Assembly: GCA_017511325.1 (NCBI GenBank)
Contig: JAFWKS010000277.1
Location: 1-7,946, forward strand
Length of the DNA stretch: 7,946 bases
Source: Erysipelotrichaceae bacterium
Lineage (GTDB): Bacteria; Bacillota_I; Bacilli_A; Erysipelotrichales; Erysipelotrichaceae
Direction: 5' to 3'
Numbering within the stretch: the stretch's first letter is position 1; every line of letters starts with the position of its first letter. Of the stretch, positions 1-6,220 are shown one piece after another. A program made the position numbers and the translations under genes. Below the pieces are notes generated by a model that was given only the letters and a program-made list of their open reading frames with translations, searched no databases and had not been told where the DNA came from.

Positions 1-809
1 ATCTCGCCGGTGCGGTACATTTCCCACTGAGCAGGATAAAGATAAGTGATCGGATCATTGCAGTTGATCACATGATGAATATTTCCATACTGTACAGATT
101 TATCGTTTACGGCAGCCGGCGTTTCAAAACAATAGGCATAGAGATCGTTGCCGGTCATGCCTGCAAATTCTTCAAGATTTTCATTGATATAAATAGCAGC
201 CAGATTGCTGATCGCTGCACCTCTGGAATATCCGCTGATCCAGATCTTTGGATTAGTGATATTGTGATCGCTCAGATATTTCTTGATGCGCGCGATAGTC
301 TTGGATGCGCCATCCGCAAATCCTGCAGCATCACCTTCTTTTCCCACGGTGACATTGGAAGCCCATTCCTTTTCATAGCCTCCTCCTCTTATCACAACAG
401 TTACCAGTTCATTGGCTCCGATATCCTTGTGGCCGATCATCGTGCCGATCGAATCTGTTGAGGAACTTTCCATGTCTGTCGCCTCAATATCCTTAAGATT
501 GATCTTTGTCATCACATCCCTGATAAAAGTATCTTTCTGAGCAAGATCTTCACTCGCAAAAGTCGCAAGCGCTAAGACCAGAGACATCGTCCTTAGATGC
601 GGATCGTCGTTATTATATGAAGGCTTTTCAAAATAGGAATCAGAATAATAAAACCGGTCTGTACATGTTTCAGTATCAAAATAACTGAAATCACCGATGA
701 CGATCTCGTTTTCCTGGCTTTCGCCGCTTATTCTGGATACCGGCGCAAGCGCGAGAAACATCGTCAGGATCAGTAAACTGCTTATTATCTTTTTCATATA
801 CTCTTTCAT
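1..809 (-). CDS. Secreted class 3 lipase-like alpha/beta hydrolase (C-terminus cut by window edge)
   Basis: The first 269 codons of a longer gene that runs off the left edge. The product begins with a Lys-rich start and hydrophobic stretch (MKKIISSLLILTMFLAL, residues 5-21), a typical Sec signal peptide with no lipobox Cys, so it is probably exported as a soluble protein. The nucleophile elbow G-Y-S-R-G is at residues 193-197 (Ser195 catalytic), inside the strand-turn-helix pattern IWISGYSRGAAISNLAA. A VVIRGG stretch at 138-143 fits the oxyanion-side strand of lipase_3 proteins, and Asp252 in NCNDPITYL is the likely catalytic Asp; the His would lie beyond the window. ATG at 809 is preferred because AGGTGG (818-823, complement) sits 8 nt upstream; an in-frame ATG at 815 is only 2 nt from it. 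Substrate (lipid or other ester) cannot be told. The gene follows the MFS terminator, so it is probably transcribed separately. Confidence 0.85.
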   Translation of the reverse strand, partial: MKEYMKKIISSLLILTMFLALAPVSRISGESQENEIVIGDFSYFDTETCTDRFYYSDSYFEKPSYNNDDPHLRTMSLVLALATFASEDLAQKDTFIRDVMTKINLKDIEATDMESSSTDSIGTMIGHKDIGANELVTVVIRGGGYEKEWASNVTVGKEGDAAGFADGASKTIARIKKYLSDHNITNPKIWISGYSRGAAISNLAAIYINENLEEFAGMTGNDLYAYCFETPAAVNDKSVQYGNIHHVINCNDPITYLYPAQWEMYRTGE

Positions 810-838
810 ATTCATTTCCACCTATAGACTCTTTCATT

Positions 839-844
839 ATTTTA
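839..844 (-). promoter_or_regulatory. Possible -10 element for the lipase-like gene
   Basis: TAAAAT on the minus strand lies about 30 nt before the ATG at 809 and just after the terminator of the upstream transporter gene. No convincing -35 hexamer is visible 16-18 bp upstream, so this is a weak call that rests on position and AT content. Confidence 0.22.
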
Positions 845-857
845 CGCCTTTTTCCAC

Positions 858-891
858 TTAAAAAGGCATCGAATTTTCAGATTCAATGCCT
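858..891 (-). terminator. Rho-independent terminator of the flavoprotein-MFS operon
   Basis: On the minus strand an 11-bp stem (arms 881-891 and 864-874, AGGCATTGAAT against ATTCGATGCCT, with a single T-G wobble) closes a 6-nt loop and runs straight into TTTTT at 864-860. It starts 27 nt after the transporter stop codon and separates that operon from the lipase-like gene. Confidence 0.85.
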
Positions 892-917
892 GCTTGGTGA
901 ATTTATATGACTGTCTT

Positions 918-2252
918 TTAGTCGCCCATATCTTCGAATGCTTCAAGTCCTTTCTTGACTTCGACCTTCTGGTCGCCGTGCTTGACCTGCGTCATCGTGA
1001 CAAATGACAGCAGGACAAAGAAGGCTGAATAGACAAACAGGATCTTGTAGGAGATCAGTCTCATCAAAGTACCGGCCAGGATCGGAGTGACAATCTGTGC
1101 GGCCATGGAAGCGGTGTAGTAGTAACCGGTAAACTTGCCGATATCAGAACCCTTGCACATCTCAACGACCATCGGCAAGGAGTTGACATTGATCGCTGCC
1201 CAGGCAAAACCGACCAGAGCAAAGCAGATATACATGATGAAGTTGATGCTCTTGAAGATATTTGTGAGGATGAACCCCATAAAGAACATTATTGAAAGCA
1301 GGATGATCCCTGTCATGATCGTTTTCTTGCGGCCGATCTTTGATGCGATATTGCCGATCGGGATGTAGGAGACGATCGCGCCGGCCGTCGCTACCAGCAG
1401 GCAGGTACTTGCACCACCAAGGCCCTGGCCCATGACGACTGAGACATAAGTGGTAAACCAGGTCGTTACGCCATTGTAGCCGATGAACCACAACGCGATA
1501 GAGGCAAGCAGGAAAGCCAGTGATCGCTTGACATCACCCGGAAGCTTCTCGCTTCCCGAACCATCATCTTCCGCGAGGTTCCATTCCGGATGTTCCAATT
1601 CAAGGATCCTGTTTTCTTCAACGAGCTCCGGTTCCTTGACGATCAGAAACAGCAGGCCAACCGAGACAAACATGATCGCTGCTACAACGATGAACAGGAC
1701 CTGATAATCGACATGCGGCACGCCAACTGTCTTGGAGTTAGGGTATAGAACAGCTGCGACAGCCAGATAGATGATCCCGCCTACGGCACCCATCAGGTTG
1801 ATGATCGCATTGGCTTTTGATCTTAATGGTTTAGGTGTGACATCAGGCATCAGGGCAACAGCCGGAGAACGGTATGTTCCCATCGCTATCAGCAATAATC
1901 CCAGCACTATAACGAATGATACGACTTTGAAATTGTCCGGCTTGGCGTAATAGGTATTATCAATGATCGGAAGTATATTCATCAAAATGATGGCTAAACC
2001 CGTCCCGAAAAGGATGAAAGGCATGCGCTTGCCGATCTTGGTGCTGCATTTGTCGGAAAGCGAACCAAACAGCGGCAGAAGAAACAGTGCCAGAACATTA
2101 TCGGCAGCCATGATCGCTCCCGAATAGGTCTCGTTCAGTTTGAAGGTGTTGGTCAGGATCAAAGGTATGACGTTGTCATACATCTGCCAGAAGGCACAGA
2201 TGGACAGAAAAGCCAGTCCAACCACAAAAGTGCGCGTATAGTTGAGTTTCAT
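918..2252 (-). CDS. MFS transporter, SLC45/glycoside-symporter-like, 12 TM
   Basis: A 444-residue inner-membrane permease of the usual MFS length with about 12 hydrophobic segments. The loop between TM2 and TM3 has MFS motif A in the form GSLSDKCSTKIGKRMP (63-78), with a half-copy GNIASKIGRKK (300-310) in the second bundle. The stretch YRSPAVALMPDVTPKPLRSKAN (roughly 127-148) after TM4 resembles the RxPxxALMPD segment of bacterial SLC45-like and glycoside-pentoside-hexuronide-type carriers. An acidic loop (about 206-242) joins the two six-helix halves. By family, the likely job is proton-coupled uptake of a sugar or glycoside; the substrate cannot be read from the sequence. AGGGGGA at 2264-2258 lies 5 nt before the ATG and fixes the start. 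The gene begins 14 bp after the flavoprotein stop, so the two are almost certainly cotranscribed. It is intact, with a TAA stop at 918-920. Confidence 0.88.
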   Translation of the reverse strand: MKLNYTRTFVVGLAFLSICAFWQMYDNVIPLILTNTFKLNETYSGAIMAADNVLALFLLPLFGSLSDKCSTKIGKRMPFILFGTGLAIILMNILPIIDNTYYAKPDNFKVVSFVIVLGLLLIAMGTYRSPAVALMPDVTPKPLRSKANAIINLMGAVGGIIYLAVAAVLYPNSKTVGVPHVDYQVLFIVVAAIMFVSVGLLFLIVKEPELVEENRILELEHPEWNLAEDDGSGSEKLPGDVKRSLAFLLASIALWFIGYNGVTTWFTTYVSVVMGQGLGGASTCLLVATAGAIVSYIPIGNIASKIGRKKTIMTGIILLSIMFFMGFILTNIFKSINFIMYICFALVGFAWAAINVNSLPMVVEMCKGSDIGKFTGYYYTASMAAQIVTPILAGTLMRLISYKILFVYSAFFVLLSFVTMTQVKHGDQKVEVKKGLEAFEDMGD

Positions 2253-2266
2253 TATAATCCCCCTGT

Positions 2267-2743
2267 CTATTTTTCTTTGACGATCTTGCCCGAGATATGT
2301 TCGATCTTCAAGGCAAACATCGCTGTTCCTTTCAATGATCTTCTGATCTCTTCATCGATGTAGCCATCATCCTGAGTAAACTTGTGACTCAGTTTTCTGG
2401 AAATATCGATGATCTTGTCTTCATCTTCGATGAATTCAACTCTTCCAAAGACGATGACGCTTTTTATATTCAGATGCCACTCACCTTCATTTTTATATCC
2501 CTCATCCATGACACAATATGAGGCTTTATCATCTTTTCTAAGGGCCTCGATCTTATGGCCGGATCTTCCCCCGTGAAAATACAAATAGCCATTTTCATAG
2601 TAATGGTTCAAAGGCATGCCATAGGGATAGCCGTTATCCCCATTAACAGAAAGGACGCCGCGTTTCTGATCCTTAAGTATTTCAAAACATTCGTCCCTGG
2701 ATAATTGCTGTTTGATTCTTGCAAGCGGTCTGAATTGTGTCAT
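2267..2743 (-). CDS. Pyridoxamine 5'-phosphate oxidase family flavoprotein (NimA-like)
   Basis: A 158-residue cytosolic protein of the split-barrel FMN-binding fold. Family-typical segments in order are: helix KQQLSRDECFEILK (11-24), strand RGVLSVNGDNGYPYGMPLN (28-46), LYFHGGRSGHKIEALRK (54-70, the FMN-phosphate-contacting region in this family), and IKSVIVFGRVEFIED (93-107). This is the 5-nitroimidazole-reductase/NimA-related group rather than true PdxH, which is longer and has other signatures. Members bind FMN or similar cofactors and reduce small molecules; the substrate here is unknown. The reading frame stays open upstream to 2971, but ATG 2743 is chosen because the family homology starts there and the upstream codons are antisense to the diguanylate cyclase gene. 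The AGGA at 2759-2756 is 12 nt from the ATG, a long spacing. It is the first gene of an operon with the MFS transporter. Confidence 0.85.
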   Translation of the reverse strand: MTQFRPLARIKQQLSRDECFEILKDQKRGVLSVNGDNGYPYGMPLNHYYENGYLYFHGGRSGHKIEALRKDDKASYCVMDEGYKNEGEWHLNIKSVIVFGRVEFIEDEDKIIDISRKLSHKFTQDDGYIDEEIRRSLKGTAMFALKIEHISGKIVKEK

Positions 2744-2768
2744 TTGTTTTATGTTTCCTATATTTTTT

Positions 2769-2774
2769 ATTATA
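2769..2774 (-). promoter_or_regulatory. Putative -10 of the flavoprotein-MFS operon
   Basis: A perfect TATAAT on the minus strand (2774-2769) lies 25 nt before the ATG at 2743, which would give a leader of about 18 nt carrying the AGGA site. The -35 slot falls inside the 27-bp tandem repeat and shows no TTGACA-like hexamer, so the promoter may be activator-dependent or weak. The same bases read TATTATA on the plus strand and could overlap a divergent -10. Confidence 0.4.
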
Positions 2775-2786
2775 CCTTTTTTGACT

Positions 2787-2840
2787 GATGCTATTATAAA
2801 TGTATGGAAAACAGATGCTATTATAAATGTATGGAAAACA
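2787..2840. repeat. Perfect 27-bp tandem duplication in the divergent promoter/start region
   Basis: Two identical, directly adjacent 27-bp copies (2787-2813 and 2814-2840). Each begins GATGCTATTATAAATG and ends ATGGAAAACA. Because 27 is a multiple of three and each copy contains ATGGAAAAC, the duplication produces two in-frame start codons (2804 and 2831) for the downstream diguanylate cyclase. On the minus strand each copy carries another TATAAT, upstream of the flavoprotein operon promoter. No inverted ends or transposase lie nearby, so a simple slippage or recombination duplication is the likely origin. Confidence 0.97.
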
Positions 2841-3994
2841 GTTATGCGTTTTTCTACATCGAAGCCAATGTCGTCTGCATCATCCTGTTTTTGATCATGC
2901 TGATAAGAAGCATCAAAGGAATAGACAGGCAGATGAAGCAGAGCATCTTCAACAAGGTCATGATGTATCATGTCCTGTATTTTGCTTCGGACATCATCTG
3001 GGAACTTGTCATTTCCGGGATCATCGTCAAAAACAGATGGACAGTGACTATCCCGAATCTTTTAAATGCGATCTTCCTTTTCTGTCTTACCTATTGCTGG
3101 TTCTACTATATCGAGGTATCGCAGGGAGCCAAATACATCCTGAACAAACGCAACATCACCACCACCCTGGCAGGCGGGATCATTTCGATCGACATCTCGA
3201 TCTTTCTGTTTCTGTTTTTCCCGCATCTGATGATCAACCCGGATTACAGCACAACCCTGCTGTATCAGATGCTGTTTATTGCTGCGCCGGTCTTCTATAC
3301 GATGCTGGCAGCTTCCCAGTCTTTGCACAGAGCTTTCCAAAAAGAGAATTTTGTCTTCCGTTCGCAGTTTCTGATGTGCGGTATCTATCCGCTCATGCTG
3401 GTAGTATTCGGCGTCTGTCAGGTCCTGTTTTTAAAAGCTCCGATCTTCTGCTTTGGAACTACGATGCTGATGGTATATGTCTATATCGCTTCCCTGGATA
3501 ACCTCGTCTCGATCGACCCGTTGACCGGACTAAACAACAGAGCTCAACTCAAGAGATATATCTCGCAGGAAGCAGGCAGAGGAACTGACGGCAATCAGCA
3601 CTTCATCATCATGCTCGACCTCGACCGCTTCAAGACCATCAACGACAGCTATGGCCACTACGAAGGGGACAAAGCCATCATCAGAACAGCTGAAGCCATC
3701 AAGAGGGCCTGCAGTGATCAAAGCAGTCTAAGGCCTTTCATCTCACGCTATGGCGGTGATGAATTCATGGTCATCGTCAGGACTGACAATGTCGAAGATG
3801 TTGAACGCATTGAAAACAGGATCAGGAAAGCACTGAAAGAAGAAAACGATCTCAACCACACATCATATAAGTTAAGTGCTTCGATCGGCCATGCGCCGTA
3901 TAATGGCGATGTAAAGGAATTTGTCGATGCACTCAACAAAGCTGATGAAGCGCTGTATAAAGAAAAAAGCATCGCTCATCAGACACCTGCCTGA
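2831..3994 (+). CDS. Membrane-bound GGDEF diguanylate cyclase with seven-TM sensor
   Basis: A 387-residue protein (396 if translation starts at the duplicated ATG 2804). About seven hydrophobic segments (roughly residues 7-25, 41-65, 75-96, 112-135, 140-161, 176-201, 203-222) form an N-terminal membrane sensor starting FFYIEANVVCIILF, a type common in front of GGDEF domains of gut Bacillota. The GGDEF domain follows directly: SIDPLTGLNNR (227-237), DLDRFKTIND (263-272), GHYEGD (275-280) and RYGGDEF (306-312). Metal ligand Asp263, guanine contacts Asn271 and Asp280 and the GGDEF loop are all present, so it should make cyclic di-GMP from two GTP. The allosteric RxxD slot (299-302) reads SLRP, so classical product inhibition is not expected. 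ATG 2831 is preferred because the conserved N-terminus begins there; neither ATG has a visible Shine-Dalgarno. The gene diverges from the flavoprotein operon and ends 105 bp before glnN. Confidence 0.88.
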   Translation: MENSYAFFYIEANVVCIILFLIMLIRSIKGIDRQMKQSIFNKVMMYHVLYFASDIIWELVISGIIVKNRWTVTIPNLLNAIFLFCLTYCWFYYIEVSQGAKYILNKRNITTTLAGGIISIDISIFLFLFFPHLMINPDYSTTLLYQMLFIAAPVFYTMLAASQSLHRAFQKENFVFRSQFLMCGIYPLMLVVFGVCQVLFLKAPIFCFGTTMLMVYVYIASLDNLVSIDPLTGLNNRAQLKRYISQEAGRGTDGNQHFIIMLDLDRFKTINDSYGHYEGDKAIIRTAEAIKRACSDQSSLRPFISRYGGDEFMVIVRTDNVEDVERIENRIRKALKEENDLNHTSYKLSASIGHAPYNGDVKEFVDALNKADEALYKEKSIAHQTPA

Positions 3995-4021
3995 GATCAG
4001 AAAGAAACGTTTTATACATCC

Positions 4022-4049
4022 AAAAAGAATTGAATTTCAATTCTTTTTT
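4022..4049 (+). terminator. AT-rich hairpin terminator after the diguanylate cyclase gene
   Basis: An 11-bp perfect stem (arms 4022-4032 and 4038-4048, AAAAAGAATTG with its complement) has a 5-nt loop and ends in TTTTTT at 4044-4049, 28 nt past the stop codon. The stem has only two G-C pairs, so termination may be incomplete and some read-through into glnN is possible. With A and T tracts on both sides it could act in either direction. Confidence 0.65.
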
Positions 4050-4069
4050 ATATGTCCTTGAGTTAGAAT
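4041..4069 (+). promoter_or_regulatory. Possible glnN promoter
   Basis: TAGAAT at 4064-4069 is one mismatch from the consensus -10, and TTCTTT at 4041-4046 is a poor -35 with 17-bp spacing that overlaps the preceding terminator. An alternative is TTGAGT (4058-4063) with TATCAA (4081-4086), but that would place the transcription start on the ribosome binding site. I see no GlnR/TnrA-type TGTNA-N7-TNACA operator here. Confidence 0.3.
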
Positions 4070-4099
4070 AGAAACATAATTATCAAAGGGGGCAGGATC

Positions 4100-6187
4100 A
4101 TGGCAGATATCAGAGAAATATTCGGCTGCAAGGTTTTCAATGATGAAGTAATGAAAGCCAGACTTTCAAAAGCGACCTACAACAAGCTTAGAAAGACCAT
4201 CAAAAACAATGAAACGCTCAACAACGATATCGCAAAAGAAGTAGCGGAAGCCATGAAGAACTGGGCTATCGAAAACGGGGCGACTCATTTCACCCACTGG
4301 TTCCATCCTTTGAGCGGCGCTACAGCAGAAAAACATGAATCATTCGTCTCGACAGCCGGTGGCGGCAAGATCACTCTGGAGTTTTCTCCGCTCAATCTTG
4401 TCAAGGGTGAAGCCGATGCCTCATCCTTCCCGTCCGGTGGCTTAAGAGACACTTTTGAAGCCAGAGGCTACACAGCCTGGGATCCGACCTCATATGCCTT
4501 CATCAAGGATAATATCCTATGCATACCAACGATCTTCTATTCCTATTCCGGGGAAGCACTGGACCACAAGACACCGCTTTTAAGATCGATGGAAGCATTT
4601 AATACCCAGGCCATGAGGATCTTAAAGATCTTCGGCAACACCAAGGCCAGCCACGTCAAAGCTACAGTCGGTGCAGAACAGGAATACTTCCTGGTAGACA
4701 AGAAATACTACGATCAAAGAGAAGACCTGATCATGACGGGCCGTACATTGATCGGTGCTCTTCCTGCCAAAGGTCAGGAGATGAACGATCACTACTACGG
4801 TTCTATTAAGACCCGTGTACAAGAATTCATGAAGGATCTTAATAAAGAATTGTGGACGCTTGGCATTCAAGCCAAGACCGAGCACAACGAAGTTGCCCCA
4901 TCGCAGCACGAGCTCGCAAACAACTTCCTGACAGTGAACGTCTCCGCTGATCAAAACAACCTGACCATGGAGATCATGAAGAAGGTCGCCAAAAGACACG
5001 GTCTCGAATGTCTGCTTCATGAAAAACCATTTGCCAAAGTCAACGGCTCAGGCAAGCACAACAACTGGTCATTAAAAACCGATACCGGAGTAAACCTGCT
5101 CGAACCGGGCGATACGCCGATCGAGAACGCCCAGTTTCTGATCTTCCTGTGTGCCGTCATCAAGGCCGTCGATGAGTATCAGGATCTGTTAAGGATATCC
5201 ATCTCTTCGGCTGGAAATGACCACCGTCTGGGCGGCTCGGAAGCTCCTCCCGCGATCGTTTCGATCTTCCTGGGCGATGAGCTAAGTGAGATCCTTGAAA
5301 GCATCGAAAAAGATCAGGTCTATTCCAACAAAAAGAAAAACAACCTGCAGCTGGGTGTTCATGCGATACCATCATTCCCTTCAGATAATACTGACCGCAA
5401 CAGGACCTCGCCGTTCGCCTTTACCGGCAACAAGTTTGAATTCAGGATGCCGGGATCAAGCGCTTCGATCTCCACTCCGAACATGGTGCTCAATGTCGTG
5501 GTGGCTGAAGAACTCAAATACTTTGCGGACAGACTTGAAAAAGCAGAAGATCTGAATGATGCGATCCATGAGCTGATCAAAGAAACGATCAGAAAGCACA
5601 AGCGCATCATCTTCAACGGCAACGGTTATGATGATGCCTGGATCCTTGAGGCAAAAAAACGCGGTCTAAGCAACTATTCCTCTACTCCTGAAGCTTATTG
5701 TCATTATCTTGATAAAAACAACGTCAAGGTCTTTGTCGAACATAAAGTGCTCAATGAAGCCGAGCTTTATTCCCGCTATGAGATCTATCTTGAACAGTAC
5801 TACAAGACCGTCAATATCGAAGTCAGGACCTTGCTGGATATATTGAAGAAAGACATCCTGCCAGCCAATCAGGAATTTGAAAACGAACTGAAAAACGGAA
5901 TAATGCTTTCAAAGCAGCTCGATATCTATGATCAGTCATCCTATGAAGTCAAGACCCTGAACAAGATAAGAAAACTGAAAAAAGATATCCTCAAGGATAT
6001 CGAACTGATCGAAAGAGCACTGAAGCAGCTGCCGGAAGAAGCTTTAAAAAGATCGTTCTACTATCATGACAGGATCATTCCTTTAATGGAATCGATCAGA
6101 AAGAACTGCGATGAACTTGAACTTCTCACCGACCGTGAATACTGGCCGATGCCGACCTACAGGGAACTATTGTTTGGCGTAGATTAA
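4100..6187 (+). CDS. glnN: Type III glutamine synthetase (GSIII)
   Basis: A 695-residue cytosolic enzyme joining ammonia to glutamate with ATP, the entry step of nitrogen assimilation. Length and layout match the type III family (about 700 residues, dodecameric in studied members), not GSI (about 450) or GSII (about 370). Visible signatures are THWFHPLSG (65-73), the metal-site strand GAEQEY (191-196), KTEHNEVAPSQHE (259-271), KVNGSGKHNNWS (313-324, with the substrate-loop His), the family-typical HRLGGSEAPPA (375-385) and NKFEFRMPGSSAS (444-456, with the phosphate-binding Arg). The charged C-terminal third (from about 465) is the extra helical region of GSIII. There is no GSI-type adenylylation Tyr context, as expected. 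AGGGGG (4087-4092) with 7-nt spacing sets ATG 4100. It stands alone between two GGDEF genes with no glnR, glnB or amtB beside it. All expected catalytic segments are present and the gene is intact. Confidence 0.97.
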   Translation: MADIREIFGCKVFNDEVMKARLSKATYNKLRKTIKNNETLNNDIAKEVAEAMKNWAIENGATHFTHWFHPLSGATAEKHESFVSTAGGGKITLEFSPLNLVKGEADASSFPSGGLRDTFEARGYTAWDPTSYAFIKDNILCIPTIFYSYSGEALDHKTPLLRSMEAFNTQAMRILKIFGNTKASHVKATVGAEQEYFLVDKKYYDQREDLIMTGRTLIGALPAKGQEMNDHYYGSIKTRVQEFMKDLNKELWTLGIQAKTEHNEVAPSQHELANNFLTVNVSADQNNLTMEIMKKVAKRHGLECLLHEKPFAKVNGSGKHNNWSLKTDTGVNLLEPGDTPIENAQFLIFLCAVIKAVDEYQDLLRISISSAGNDHRLGGSEAPPAIVSIFLGDELSEILESIEKDQVYSNKKKNNLQLGVHAIPSFPSDNTDRNRTSPFAFTGNKFEFRMPGSSASISTPNMVLNVVVAEELKYFADRLEKAEDLNDAIHELIKETIRKHKRIIFNGNGYDDAWILEAKKRGLSNYSSTPEAYCHYLDKNNVKVFVEHKVLNEAELYSRYEIYLEQYYKTVNIEVRTLLDILKKDILPANQEFENELKNGIMLSKQLDIYDQSSYEVKTLNKIRKLKKDILKDIELIERALKQLPEEALKRSFYYHDRIIPLMESIRKNCDELELLTDREYWPMPTYRELLFGVD

Positions 6188-6220
6188 AAAATGAAGCTGG
6201 AATCATATCCAGCTTTTATT
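6187..6220. terminator. Bidirectional terminator between glnN and the convergent GGDEF gene
   Basis: A perfect 8-bp stem AAGCTGGA/TCCAGCTT (6194-6201 and 6208-6215) with a 6-nt loop. On the plus strand it runs into TTTTATT; on the minus strand it is followed by CATTTTTT. It starts 6 nt after the glnN stop codon and its plus-strand T-tract touches the stop codon of the opposing gene (6219-6221), so one compact hairpin serves both genes. Confidence 0.85.

Noticed and set aside
72..461. 129-codon open frame on the plus strand
   Set aside because: It is antisense to the lipase-like gene, which has a signal peptide, a GYSRG elbow and a good ribosome site.
2781..2808. TTGACT (2781-2786) as a -35 for the cyclase gene
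   Set aside because: At 16-18 bp downstream the sequence is the start codon region (TATGGA/ATGGAA), which is a poor -10 and would place transcription inside the coding start.
2744..2971. Upstream extension of the flavoprotein reading frame to an ATG at 2971 (minus strand)
   Set aside because: The added residues are antisense to the cyclase gene and contain the repeat-encoded doublet VFHTFIIAS; family similarity begins at the ATG at 2743.
2827..3501. 224-codon plus-strand frame overlapping the cyclase gene
   Set aside because: It is a +2 shadow of the seven-TM region; its His/Gln/Arg-rich product has no domain and the cyclase frame carries all conserved residues.
4622..5020. 132-codon open frame on the minus strand inside glnN
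   Set aside because: It lies wholly antisense to conserved glutamine synthetase motifs, has no ribosome site and reads as a codon-bias shadow.
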